Below, piece by piece: positions 49,338-58,432 of a stretch of DNA of 64,000 nucleotides. This DNA is from Candidatus Synoicihabitans palmerolidicus (GTDB lineage Bacteria; Verrucomicrobiota; Verrucomicrobiia; Opitutales; Opitutaceae). The notes under the pieces were generated by a model. It was given only the letters and a program-made list of their open reading frames with translations, was not told the origin of the DNA and did not search any database. The stretch is taken from NCBI GenBank assembly GCA_020809425.1, contig JAGGDC010000005.1, forward strand, positions 52,314 to 116,313, read 5' to 3'. Made by a program: the position numbers and the translations under genes. Positions within the stretch are counted from its first letter, which is position 1; each line of letters starts with the position of its first letter.

Positions 49338-49910
49338 TTACGGTTGAGCCGTCGTTGGTTGGGTGTAGGTTTCCAGCAACTCCACCGTCGTGTCCAGGGC
49401 ATCATGCGTATCGGCGTAGATATACTCTCCGCCGTCCCATCCACCCGACATCAAGAGCGGCATGCCCGCCTCGCTCAAGGCGCCCACATACGTCTCTCCG
49501 AGCCCTTTGACCGCAAACGCAATGTGGTGCACCCTTTCTCCGTGCGTATCCAAAAACTCCTGCCACGCGTTGGGCTCGTCGTCGACCGGCTGGAGTAACT
49601 CCACTTGAATGTTGTCCAACTGGATAAACGCCAATCGCACCTTCGCTGCCGACGGTTGGCTCCGCAACATCGTAGGATTCGCATGGTGTTCCTCCGCCAG
49701 GATTGTCTCGGGAATCTCGTCCCTGCCCAAAACCTTGGTCCAATGCACCAACGCCGCATCCATGTTTTTTACGACAATGCCAATGTGTAGCATTCGTTTT
49801 TGAGGAATCAAACCCTTGGCGGGCAGATCAGATTTCCCCTCCGACGTCGCCTCGGCCTCGACTGACGACAGCAGCACCAAAAACAAACCGCACAGGATCA
49901 TTAGCTTCAT
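49338..49910 (-). CDS. Exported VOC (glyoxalase/bleomycin-resistance fold) protein
   Basis: This 190-residue protein has a signal peptide (MKLMILCGLFLVLLSSVEAEA) and a VOC domain: MLHIGIVVKNMDAALVHWTKVLG, LAFIQLDNIQVELLQPVDDEP, and ERVHHIAFAVKGLGETYVGAL, ending in IYADTHDALDTTVELLE. Likely metal ligands are the His in LHIGIVV, Glu in VELLQP, His in HHIAF and the last Glu. It resembles methylmalonyl-CoA epimerase/glyoxalase sequences, but an exported location is odd for those enzymes. ATG 49910 is chosen for the signal peptide; 49922 is an alternative. Confidence 0.8.
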   Translation of the reverse strand: MKLMILCGLFLVLLSSVEAEATSEGKSDLPAKGLIPQKRMLHIGIVVKNMDAALVHWTKVLGRDEIPETILAEEHHANPTMLRSQPSAAKVRLAFIQLDNIQVELLQPVDDEPNAWQEFLDTHGERVHHIAFAVKGLGETYVGALSEAGMPLLMSGGWDGGEYIYADTHDALDTTVELLETYTQPTTAQP

Positions 49911-49923
49911 GATCTCCAACATA

Positions 49924-49954
49924 CAAAACGCCCATCACCGTTGGCGATGGGCGT
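49924..49954 (-). terminator. Rho-independent terminator after the aminotransferase gene
   Basis: On the minus strand ACGCCCATC pairs with GATGGGCGT around a 9-nt loop and is followed by TTTTGTAT. It lies about 40 bp past the aminotransferase stop codon. Confidence 0.8.
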
Positions 49955-49993
49955 CTTGGAATTCGTTAACGGCGTGGACCTGCCGTGCTCCCA

Positions 49994-51181
49994 CTACAAC
50001 GTGCCGCAGAATCGAGCCAAGCGCTCCAATCCCTTGTTCAGCGTTTCGTCCGCGGTGGCGTAGCTGATCCGTAGAAACCCTTCGGTGCCAAATGCGCTGC
50101 CGTGCACCGCAGCTACCTTTTCCGACTCCAGCAAACGCTCGCAAAACTCCAGATCCTTAAGGCCGAAGCTCGAAACATTGGGGAAAAGATAAAACGCGCC
50201 TTTCGACAACAGGCAGTCGATCCCGTCGATACTGTTCAGGCCCTCGTGCACCAATTTACGGCGACGATCGAATGCAACCAACATTTCCTCCAACGCCGCC
50301 TGTGTTTTATCCTTTTCCGTGTAGGCCGCCAAGGCGCCCCACTGCGCAAACGTGGTCGCATTGGATGTCATTTGGCTCTGCAACTCCGCCACCGATTTCG
50401 CAATCGCTGCCGGAGCCACCAACGTCCCCAAACGCCAGCCAGTCATCGCAAACGTCTTGGCGAACCCCGACACGATGATCGTGCGCTCCCGCGCTTCATC
50501 CGAGAACGAGGCCGGCGAAACATGCTGCACCCCATCATAGAGCAGGTGCTCATAAATCTCATCCGACATGATGTAGAGATTGTGCTTCATCGCCACCGCC
50601 GTCAGCGCCCTCAATTCCTCCACAGTATACACCGCGCCAGAAGGGTTCGATGGGGAATTCAAGATGATCAACTTGCTGCGCGGCGTGATCGCCGCTTCCA
50701 GCATCTCGGGAGTCAGTTTAAACCCCGTCGCATCCGTAGCGACCACCACTTTCGGCGTAGCTCCAGCCAGTTTCACCATCTCCGGATAACTCACCCAATA
50801 CGGCGCCGGCACGATGACTTCATCTCCTGATGAACACACCGCCAGAATCGTCAAATAACAGGAAAACTTGCCGCCGGGGCTGACCACGACCTGCGCCGCC
50901 TTGGTCGGCTGATTGTAGGTCTCACTGTATTTTGCCGCAATCGCCTCCCGCAGCGGAGGTATCCCCGGCGTCGGCGCATATTTCGTTTTACCATCCCGCA
51001 GCGCCTGAGTGGCCGCCTCCTTGATATGGGCGGGAGTGTCGAAGTCGGGTTCGCCGGCAGCGAAACCACAGACATCTTCACCCGCAGCTTTCAGGGCCTT
51101 GGCCTTCGCATCGACGGCCAGCGTCGGAGAAGGCGATACATTCAGGACCCAAGTGGATAGTGGCGCGGGGACGTTGCTCAT
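49994..51181 (-). CDS. Aspartate/aromatic aminotransferase (class I, PLP-dependent)
   Basis: This 395-residue enzyme has the AspC/AspAT Ib pattern: [18 protein letters not shown] near the start, [47 protein letters not shown] and the PLP-binding Lys in [18 protein letters not shown]. The C-terminal domain has [11 protein letters not shown] and LRISYAT with the carboxylate-binding Arg. One of the two usual PLP-site residues, Tyr in PYWVSY, is in place. ATG 51181 (MSNVPAPLS) is preferred; another at 51187 is two codons earlier. The start is followed by nothing overlapping, and a terminator stands downstream. Confidence 0.92.
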   Translation of the reverse strand: MSNVPAPLSTWVLNVSPSPTLAVDAKAKALKAAGEDVCGFAAGEPDFDTPAHIKEAATQALRDGKTKYAPTPGIPPLREAIAAKYSETYNQPTKAAQVVVSPGGKFSCYLTILAVCSSGDEVIVPAPYWVSYPEMVKLAGATPKVVVATDATGFKLTPEMLEAAITPRSKLIILNSPSNPSGAVYTVEELRALTAVAMKHNLYIMSDEIYEHLLYDGVQHVSPASFSDEARERTIIVSGFAKTFAMTGWRLGTLVAPAAIAKSVAELQSQMTSNATTFAQWGALAAYTEKDKTQAALEEMLVAFDRRRKLVHEGLNSIDGIDCLLSKGAFYLFPNVSSFGLKDLEFCERLLESEKVAAVHGSAFGTEGFLRISYATADETLNKGLERLARFCGTL

Positions 51182-51216
51182 AGTCAAAACGGCTCGGACC
51201 TAACCCACCCAGAAAA

Positions 51217-51255
51217 CGAAAAGCAAGCCCCGCCAAGGCGGTGACTTGCTTTGAG
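51217..51255 (-). terminator. Probable terminator of the histone-like gene
   Basis: AAAGCAAG ... CTTGCTTT with an inner CCGCC/GGCGG stem forms a long hairpin about 40 bp past the stop at 51291; on the minus strand it is followed by TCGTTTTC. Confidence 0.65.
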
Positions 51256-51290
51256 AGAAACACGGTGCCAATCGCCGGGCTAAAATTCCC

Positions 51291-51827
51291 TTAACGGGAC
51301 TTCTTACCCTTTTGGGCTGCTTTCTTCGCTGGCTTGGCCACTTTCTTGGGGGCCTTCGCCACTTTCGCCGGGACTTTCGTTACGGGTTTGGCTGCCTTTT
51401 TGGTCGGAGCTTTCTTCGCCACAGCCGTCTTTACCGCAGCCTTTTTTGTCGCCGCTTTTTTGGCAGGTTTGGCCGCCACTGGCTTGGCTACCTTCTTTTT
51501 ACCTTTGGCGACTTTCGGCTTGGCCGGAGTTACCACGGACAAATCATCAAGTGCCGCGCGGAGCAATTCTCCTACGCTCACTTTCTTTTTACGGGAGCTG
51601 CGCGACAGCAGCGTCTTCATGTTGCCGGGCAGGCGAACAGAAATCTGCCGATGTTCCGCGCGAGACGACTCGTAGCGATCGAAGTCAAAATTCGCGAGAG
51701 CGAGACGAACCACCTCACTGGTGGATGCGAGACCTAGTTTGGACTGCGCGGTCATGATCTTCGAAATCAACGAAACCGGCAAATCGAATGTTAGGGGTGA
51801 TGCGGGGCTGGGAGCTTTTTTGGCCAT
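51291..51827 (-). CDS. Ribbon-helix-helix protein with histone H1-like Lys/Ala/Pro tail
   Basis: The product (178 aa) has two parts. Residues 1-95 look like two ribbon-helix-helix units: LTFDLPVSLISKIMTAQSKLGLASTSEVVRLALANF and ISVRLPGNMKTLLSRSSRKKKVSVGELLRAALDDL (each a short strand then two helices). Residues 96-178 are almost only Lys, Ala, Pro and Val with repeats such as KKAATKKAA, KKAPTKKAA and KKVAKPAKKAA, like bacterial histone H1 (HctA, AlgP-type) tails. A nucleoid-binding or global regulatory role is inferred; RHH-H1 fusions of this kind occur in Opitutaceae. Low-complexity tail length may vary between strains. Confidence 0.75.
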   Translation of the reverse strand: MAKKAPSPASPLTFDLPVSLISKIMTAQSKLGLASTSEVVRLALANFDFDRYESSRAEHRQISVRLPGNMKTLLSRSSRKKKVSVGELLRAALDDLSVVTPAKPKVAKGKKKVAKPVAAKPAKKAATKKAAVKTAVAKKAPTKKAAKPVTKVPAKVAKAPKKVAKPAKKAAQKGKKSR

Positions 51828-52043
51828 GGCAAGGTAGTGTCAACCGGACTACAGGAAGAAGGACGCCCTCAGCAATGGCCCTCAGTTCGCGCCTAGCAAC
51901 GCAAAACTTTATTCTAAGTGCCGATTACGTCACTTCGTCATGCCTGAACTTCCGTATCGACACTGTCCCTACCCAACATTGAACCGAGATTCAATTCTGG
52001 TCCCTATAAATCCGTCCCCGCCCACCTTCCGATAATCCCACAA
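51828..52043. other. Intergenic, no gene seen
   Basis: About 215 bp between the RHH/histone-like gene (its promoter side) and the phosphatase gene. The region is AT-richer than the surrounding genes. No ORF, repeat or hairpin was recognised. Confidence 0.4.
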
Positions 52044-52859
52044 TTACGCATTGATGAAAATTTTGGCCAACTCTTGGCGTACCTCTGAGCATCCCCCCAC
52101 ATAGAAAATTCTCGGCATTTCCAAATCAAAGCGACGCAACGGTAAGGGATCATTCGCCAAAAATTGCACATCACCGCCCCCGGCCCGGATCATCGGAATT
52201 CCCGCGGCAATGTCCCATAGTTTTACGTTATGGTCGACCACTCCATCCAACAGTCCCGCCGCCACATAAGCCAAATGGAGCGCGCTACTGCCCAACGCGC
52301 GCACTTTCGCCCGCCGGACCAAGGCCTCCGCGTGTCCCGGATGCTTGCCGACCTCATGCGGACTGTGAAAACCAACCACAGAAGAACGGCCCAACGCGCG
52401 CATTCGCACTGAGACTGCTTGGTCTCCATCCCAAAGTCCCCACCCCGGCCCGCCGTGCATCAATTTTCTCCGCGCGACATCATAAATTACCCCATAAACC
52501 GGTTCGCCATTCTCAAACAAGGCCAAAGAAATCGCACACTGAGCCATCCCAGTCGCAAAATTATTCGTGCCATCAATCGGATCGAGTACCCACGCAAACC
52601 GACTGGCGACTTCAACCGGTTCATCTACCAAGAGTTCCTCGCTCAATCCCGTGTCATCCGGAAACGCCGCCAGGAGTTGCCCTAGGATCGCCGCCGAAAT
52701 CGCGTGATCCGTTTCCGTCACCCGGCTGCCATCGGCCTTCCAATCGCTGTCCACCCGTCCCATGTCCTGCTCCAAACGCCCTCTTTGACTAAGCACGGCC
52801 GCTTTCGCCGCCTCAATGCGCGAGGTCAAATACAATGAATCATCAGCGTTCTTCGGCAT
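52044..52859 (-). CDS. Inositol monophosphatase-family phosphatase
   Basis: This 271-residue enzyme has the IMPase/FBPase fold motifs: SEELLVDEP (metal-binding Glu), WVLDPIDGTNNFATG (the metal-binding DPIDGT block) and KLWDIAAGIPMIRAGGG (the second signature with WDxAA). The substrate could be inositol phosphate, histidinol phosphate or 3'-phosphoadenosine phosphate; the motifs do not separate them. ATG 52859 (MPKNADD) is chosen; 52865 is an alternative start. Confidence 0.85.
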   Translation of the reverse strand: MPKNADDSLYLTSRIEAAKAAVLSQRGRLEQDMGRVDSDWKADGSRVTETDHAISAAILGQLLAAFPDDTGLSEELLVDEPVEVASRFAWVLDPIDGTNNFATGMAQCAISLALFENGEPVYGVIYDVARRKLMHGGPGWGLWDGDQAVSVRMRALGRSSVVGFHSPHEVGKHPGHAEALVRRAKVRALGSSALHLAYVAAGLLDGVVDHNVKLWDIAAGIPMIRAGGGDVQFLANDPLPLRRFDLEMPRIFYVGGCSEVRQELAKIFINA

Positions 52860-52968
52860 AGCCATTCACCATGCATCGCGCCCACTGAAGATTGCATTAA
52901 AAAAAGCCGGACTGCCTGAATTGAAATTAATCGCGGATCACAGCGCCGACGTCCTCCCATGGAATCCT

Positions 52969-53527
52969 CTACTCGTAGTCGTAGAGTTCCGGATCGCGAC
53001 GCGGGGGGAGTTGGCGAGTTCGAAACCGATGGCGAGGTTCTTTGGGATCGGACGGGGGGGCCTCCCGCTCCGCTCATGCCGTCCATCGAATCGCCATAGG
53101 GGTCTGCCCCGTCTGCCTGATCCCCCCCAGTTGCTCTTCCAACGACTCTGAATCAGCCCCTTCCTCCAATTTTCGCACCACTTCCTCCATCTCACCGTCG
53201 AGTTTCTCTCCGGTTAGTTCTGACATTCGGCGCATCATCTGGCCCATTGCTTTGGGATCGTTCTCATCGACATTGGCAAACTCGCCTTCCATGGCCGCCA
53301 TTGCTGCCTCCATCTGAGGATCATCATTCTCCATTCCGCTATTGTCCTCCGGCGGGGATTCGTCTGACGCACCCCCCTTGGTAATCGCGAATCCTGAAAC
53401 CAATTTCTTCATTCGAAATTTAGGGTTATCCGGACAACGTGGTAGCGTCTGACCTTGTGCCAACGACTTGGCAAAAAACTGGTAGACGGTGTTATTGTCG
53501 GGACAGTAATACTCGTAGACTGGGTAT
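52969..53527 (-). pseudogene. FmdB-type zinc ribbon protein with start-codon and homopolymer lesions
   Basis: The protein reads VYEYYCPDNNTVYQFFAKSLA, PRCPDNPKFRMKKLVSGFAITK (Cys pairs YCPD and RCPD of the FmdB zinc ribbon), then an acidic helical part MENDDPQMEAAMAAMEGEFANVDENDPK and a C-terminal LYDYE. Where ATG CCA GTC TAC is expected, the sequence is ATACCCAGTCTAC (53527). Two more shifts lie in a G7 run (about 53127, one base short) and a C6 run (about 53005, one base long). The lesions are all at homopolymers or the start, so this may be an intact gene with assembly errors. The family includes regulators of amidase operons. Confidence 0.7.
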
Positions 53528-53602
53528 GAGAAGATAGGGATTTAGGGAGCCGAATGAACTCGAATCCACCCGCATTCCACCGATTGGCAAGTTCCTTACA
53601 TA

Positions 53603-55359
53603 GAGCGTGTCCCATTTACCCTAATTCTGGAAGGGGGGCAGGAAAGCCGATTTTTGAGCGGATTTCCGGCTACCAAGGGCGGATGTAGGCGCGCGCAGAT
53701 GCAATTTAATGGCTAAATTGCAGTGTCGCAGCAGTCAATGCCTGGATCGTTTCCATGAGGGAACCTCCGGCAGCCGGTTTATTGTTCATCGTTGGAGTAG
53801 GCGTGGTGGTTTTAGGCGGCTTGGGCCTGCGGTGGTTGGTCGGCCAGCAGTCGGGCGATGAGCCACAGGTTGTGACCGAGGATGCTCCAGGCTACCGCCA
53901 GGTAGCGATTCGTGAAGCCTCGGCACTCAATCGCTGGCCTTGGCGTTGCTTGATGATGGGGATGCGGGCCTCCGTCGAAGCCCGGCGATGTTGGAGCGCC
54001 ACGAACTGCGGCTCCTGCATGCGCCGTTGCAGCAGCTGCGGATGGCGGGGGCAAGTGGCGTCATAAATATCGGCTTCGGCCAAGCGTTCGCACAGCCGTT
54101 TGGTCGAGAAGCCTCGGTCGGTGCTCGCCGCTTTGATCGGGGTGCTCAGGTCGAACTGATTCTGGCGCTCGAGGCTCTGGTCGAACTGACGCCATTCGGC
54201 CGGAGTCATTCCCTGATACCACTGCCAATCGGTGATCAACCCCGTCACGTTCTCACTGATCATGAGAGTGTTGCCAAACTCGACCTCGCCAGACGCCTTG
54301 CCCCGGACCACGGTCTGCACGTCGGGTTCGTAGACGCAGAGGATCTTCTCGGCGTTGGGCACTGATCGCGCGCCGATGATGCGTTCGTGGGCCTGTTTGA
54401 TCGCGACCGGCAGTTGCTCGAGCATGGCGTCGATGCGCGCAATGATGCGGGCGGGTGGCCTGGCGCTCACTGCAGCGGGTCCGGGCGTAGTCGGCGGCGA
54501 GGTGGTCGCGGTGGCGGCGGGCGTGCTCGCCGATGGTGCGCAGCAGGCGTTTCATCTGGCGGAGCACGCCCTTGCGGGCCCGCTTCGCATCGCGGCGCCG
54601 TCGGCTGTGGGTCATCGCGAGGCACCACCGATTCATCTGCGTGGCAAAGACTGGCGGCTCGTTCGGCATCCGACCCCGCAACCCCGCTGCACGGAGCAGT
54701 TTCACCGCCTTGAGCAGGGGGGGGCGGCTCACGTCGCGAAAGAGCACCCAGTCGACCGGGAAATGGATGTTGGCCTGCAGGCAGGTCGAGTCCACCAGGC
54801 ACGTATCCATCGGCTGCGTCGCAGCCAGTCCCAGTTCGCTCGCCCGGTCCGCCTCACCGCACATCTCGATAAAGACTTGGCTCATCCTGCGCACCTGCCA
54901 GGCGGTGAAGCATTTGGACGCACGCTCCCGCACGCTTTCTTTGGGAGACCCCCTTGATGCCGTCGATCTGGCGCGCTCCGCAAAAGTCGGCCAACAGATC
55001 GCTGGAGGCGATGCTCCGGGAAAGTTTACGCAAGCTGATGTTTCCGAGCATCATGCGCAATACCTGCCCCCGCAGCGCCTTGCGCGCGAACTGCTAGGTG
55101 TCGCGGCAACCCGGCCACGTCGTCGCCCCGCCAGTTGATCGCGAAACGCGGCGTAATCTTTGTTGGGTCCGACCGGAGTCAGGTCTGGACGCAGCCAGGT
55201 TTGCAGGGCACCTTCCGGGGCGACGGCTTCGGTAGTATTGTTCACACCAAATTATACACGCCGTTTTTGTGCCGAAACCAGGAAATCCTCCCGATTTCGG
55301 TGTATTTATTTTTACGCTACCTCCTCATTGACAACCTCTTGAGCTTGTGGGACACGCTC
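53603..55359 (-). mobile_element. IS copy 4, inverted, at the polyketide cluster border
   Basis: The element is the reverse orientation of copies 1-3: GAGCGTGTCCC at 53603 is its right end and GGACACGCTC at 55350-55359 its left end. The transposase runs from GTG near 55245 (MNNTTEAVAPEGALQ) to 53812, with the shared frameshift near 54960 and others at about 55085, 54800 and 54470. Flanks are TACATA and TAAATA; they are similar but not identical, so a target duplication cannot be claimed. It sits between the FmdB/IMPase genes and the IS30 remnant that borders the carbamoyltransferase gene. Confidence 0.9.
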
Positions 55360-55361
55360 TA

Positions 55362-55690
55362 AATATTGAGTTGCAGACATCGAACGGGAGAGGTGGTCGG
55401 TGTCTTTGGTCAGGTGGTGGTGGATGCGACCGCTTTGGCTTTCGCAGGTGCCGCGATTCTAAGGCCTGCGGGGGACCGCCGACGAAGACTTGGAGGTTAC
55501 TACGGAGGGTCTTGTACTGGGACATTTCCATACCCGGATCGTAAGTGAGAAGATCTTGCGCTATCGGGATGGCGCACAAACGGCGGGTGAAAAGCTTCAC
55601 GCACGGGGCGTGTTTAGGGGCTAGATCGCAAAAGATCGGGTGACGGGACGCGCTCTCCGCCAGCACGCCGAGAGCTGAGCGGTTGCCCGC
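55362..55690 (-). pseudogene. IS30-family transposase fragment
   Basis: On the minus strand, KHAPCVKLFTRRLCAIPIAQDLLTYDPGMEMSQYKTL keeps the IS30 core with LTYD (second catalytic Asp) and the EM-x-x-HKTL pattern. A later frame gives RGTCESQSGRIHHHLTKDTDHLSRS, equivalent to RGTNENTNGRIRRYLPKGTDLS. The piece is frameshifted, has no ends, and stops at IS copy 4. It is a different IS30 type from the one at 7208-8459. Confidence 0.7.
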
Positions 55691-55789
55691 GCCCAAGATC
55701 AGTTCGCTTCTGCTTCAGCGAGCCCACGAGCTCAAACTCACCCATAGGTAAACGTGCCTCGGCGGCACTCGTTCACGTTTCTTATATCT

Positions 55790-57526
55790 CTATTTCTCAA
55801 TCAGGTAGTCGCCCACCACCATCGTATCGAGTCCCGTGGTGTAGAACACGCCGAGCGCGTCCTCCAGCGAATTAATGATCGGCTTGCCCATGATGTTGAA
55901 ACTCGTGTTGAGCAGCATCGGCACTCCGGTCAAATCATGAAAGGCCGAGATCAGATCATAATATCGTTCGTTCCATTCGCGGCGAACGGATTGCAGACGC
56001 CCCGTCATGTTCACATGCACGATCGCCGCCACTTTCTCCTTCGCCGAATCCTTGAACCGTAGGGTTCGTTCCATATAGGGCGAAACTTGGTAATCCTCAA
56101 AGTACTCCGACCCATATTCGTCGAGCACAGACGGTGCGAAAGGTCTGAACTCTTCGCGAAACTTTACCCGCGCATTAATTTTTCCCTTCATTTCGGCCGG
56201 ACGTGGATCCGCCAAAATAGACCGATTCCCCAGTGCCCGTGGTCCGAATTCAGCCCGCCCCTGCACCCAACCCAAAAGTTTGCCTGCAGCCAACAATGCC
56301 GCCGCCTCTCGGTGCACCGTCCCGGGCAGGTGTCGTATCTTCTGGAATCGGCCAAACTCCCCCAGATGCTCCATTGAAACGTTCGAAATCGACGCGCCAA
56401 GATACGGACTCATCACTTCGCAAGCAGGTCTCAAATCAGGATTATCCTGGTAACAAGCCAACAGCGCGGCCCCCAATGCGTTGCCGTCGTCGCCTGGCGC
56501 ACAAGGTACATGCAGCTGCTTGAATGGGGTCGCCCCCAGCAACTGGCCGTTGTAGGAGGAATTTAATCCACAGCCTCCCCCAAGTACCAGATTTTCGGAC
56601 AAACCAAGCGCGTGGAAATTCGTCAATAATGTGGTCATCGACTCCGCATAAAATGCCTGTGTCGTCGCCGCGAAGCTCGCCATGTCGATAGCTGGTACGC
56701 CTGGTTTTCGCCCTCGCCCCTGCAATCGTTTCCTCCAGCGTTTCAGCTGCGTGGTCGATGGGTATTTAAACTTCAATCCTTCGATACGCCCCAGCTCACG
56801 AAACTCGTCCAGCATGGCCGGATCGACTTCTCCGTAGGGCGCGAGGCCCATCAGTTTCCCCTCCTCCCCGGCCTCACTGCTGAAACCGGCTACGTCGGTA
56901 CACATTGAATACAGGATACCCAGACTCTCCGGGCCTTTCATCTGTGCGACCGGCCGCAATCTTCCGTCCGCATACGCATAGTAGGACATCGAACCCGATT
57001 CTCCCTGCCCGTCGACCACCACGCAGGCCGCTTCTTGGAATGGGCTCGTGAAACACGCCGCGGCCGCGTGAACATCATGATGGGGCAAATGCACAAAACG
57101 TTGACGCCGATTGCCGAAATCCTTGATCAACACGTCGGCCAGATGACCGCCCCCTAAGCGTAGGGTGCTATGCTGCAACCAGAGCGCAAAAAACAACTGG
57201 TGCTGGTCGACCAGGAAGCGGGTCATTTCCGCGCCACGTCGAGCGAGTTTTTCATGGTTGGTAAGTCCAAGCAGGAACTGAAAATCCATGAAACGCGAAA
57301 ATCCCCGTCCCCATGATTTCGCGATGATGAATTCTCCCTGCGGATCGCAGTGTTCCCTTAAAACCTGTCGCACAAGTCCGCGCGGGTCAGCCGCACATCC
57401 ATAAGCTCTCTTTACCTGATAGAAGCGCTCAACGGCTTCGGCGAAGAGTACCTTGCCCTGTTCGTCGACCACGGCCAACGCCGGGTCGTGAAAGGTTGTG
57501 GAAAGTCCGACGTAGTATTTAGCCAT
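55790..57526 (-). CDS. Carbamoyltransferase (NodU/CmcH/TobZ family), polyketide tailoring
   Basis: This 578-residue enzyme uses carbamoyl phosphate and ATP to put a carbamoyl group on a hydroxyl. The N-terminal Kae1-like domain has MAKYYVGLSTTFHDPALAVVDEQG, the metal-binding His pair in HLPHHDVHAAAACF, VVDGQGESGSMSYYAY and NLVLGGGCGLNSSYNG. The C-terminal carbamoyltransferase domain has GRAEFGPRALGNRSILADPR, INARVKFREEFRPFAPSVL and LLNTSFNIMGKPIINSLEDAL. The length fits the family (about 550-620). ATG 57526 is chosen; the frame extends upstream but only as shadow of the glycosyltransferase end. It is the last gene of the cluster in this window. It matches the carbamate expected in palmerolide A (inference). 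Confidence 0.9.
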   Translation of the reverse strand: MAKYYVGLSTTFHDPALAVVDEQGKVLFAEAVERFYQVKRAYGCAADPRGLVRQVLREHCDPQGEFIIAKSWGRGFSRFMDFQFLLGLTNHEKLARRGAEMTRFLVDQHQLFFALWLQHSTLRLGGGHLADVLIKDFGNRRQRFVHLPHHDVHAAAACFTSPFQEAACVVVDGQGESGSMSYYAYADGRLRPVAQMKGPESLGILYSMCTDVAGFSSEAGEEGKLMGLAPYGEVDPAMLDEFRELGRIEGLKFKYPSTTQLKRWRKRLQGRGRKPGVPAIDMASFAATTQAFYAESMTTLLTNFHALGLSENLVLGGGCGLNSSYNGQLLGATPFKQLHVPCAPGDDGNALGAALLACYQDNPDLRPACEVMSPYLGASISNVSMEHLGEFGRFQKIRHLPGTVHREAAALLAAGKLLGWVQGRAEFGPRALGNRSILADPRPAEMKGKINARVKFREEFRPFAPSVLDEYGSEYFEDYQVSPYMERTLRFKDSAKEKVAAIVHVNMTGRLQSVRREWNERYYDLISAFHDLTGVPMLLNTSFNIMGKPIINSLEDALGVFYTTGLDTMVVGDYLIEK

Positions 57527-58405
57527 GGGAAATTGATGGGACGGGAAGAGAACTCTCCCGCGAAATGTAGAGTACGATGGTCTCGAACGAACCCGTCGCG
57601 CGCGCCGTAGCGACAATCTCGGCGAGCGACGGGGCAGCTCCGGCGTGTTTCACTCGTTTCAAGCATTTCATGATCACCCGAAAGATTTTGAAGAACGTGA
57701 CCCCGTTGTGAATTTTGATCTTATCGAGCAACGGGAAGCCTTTGAAGGCCCGCTTTCCCTTGAAATCAAGCGAGGTGTAAATCATGGCCTGCCCCAACCA
57801 GCCCGAGTCGGCCAATTCGCGCTTATCCCACGAACCGTCCGAGGTCGACGCGCGTTGGATGGCGGCAAGTGGATTGAGGTGCACAATCGCGTCGTTCCCA
57901 TTGACGATAGTGTAAAGCGTATCGATGGAACCCCCGCATAATTTGCGCTCTCACTCAGCAACTTTTTCGCATGCGTCGTGCGCACCAAATCACCATGGGT
58001 GGTCATGATATCTCCTCGCAGAAAATGAGGTCCAAGTCATTCAACCGGTCTAAAAATTAAACCTCCCAGGTGCAGGAAATTACACTCCGGATGCTCATCC
58101 CCCAAAGTCAGGATTCGCCGCAGGTGAGTTTCGTGATCGGGTTGAAAAAGAATATCATCCTCCATGATGAGCGCATACGGCACATCGTGTTCAACCGCCT
58201 TCGAAAGGCAAGCCAGATGGGATTCCCCACACCCGCGCTCATTGTCAGCTTGTCGATCCGAGCGGAAGAACTCGACCTGAGTCATCCCCACCCGACGCAA
58301 TTCCGCGCTGACTTCGGACAAGCGGTCTTCGCGCTCTCGTAGATTAATGCACGTGAGGAGCGGGATATTGCCCCACACGGAGGTGGCTTCAGTGGTTTTC
58401 ATCAC
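57519..58405 (-). pseudogene. Glycosyltransferase family 25 gene, split by a stop and a G-run shift
   Basis: The first part reads IPLLTCINLREREDRLSEVSAELRRVGM, ERGCGESHLACLSKAVEHDVPYALIMEDDILF and FLHLGGLIFRPVE, the GT25 (LPS glycosyltransferase) pattern with EDD. An in-frame TGA follows; the reading goes on LGPHFLRGDIMTTHGD, RTTHAKKLLSESANYAG. In the GGGGG run near 57937 one base is missing; with it the text continues SIDTLYTIVNGNDAIVHLNPLAAIQ and DKIKIHNG. The total (about 295 codons) fits one GT25 protein. It ends 7 nt inside the start of the carbamoyltransferase gene. The initiating ATG could be 58405 or 58402. Confidence 0.75.
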
Positions 58406-58432
58406 GGAGGAGGGTTAATTGCGACGAGAAAT

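Noticed and set aside
53540..53600. Possible tRNA-like segment (AACTCGAATCC) near the IS border
   Set aside because: No matching acceptor, D or anticodon stems could be paired, and the T-loop core TTCGA is not in the right register.
55347..55790. Plus-strand open frames between IS copy 4 and the carbamoyltransferase gene
   Set aside because: The minus strand carries recognisable IS30 transposase pieces, so these frames are shadows.
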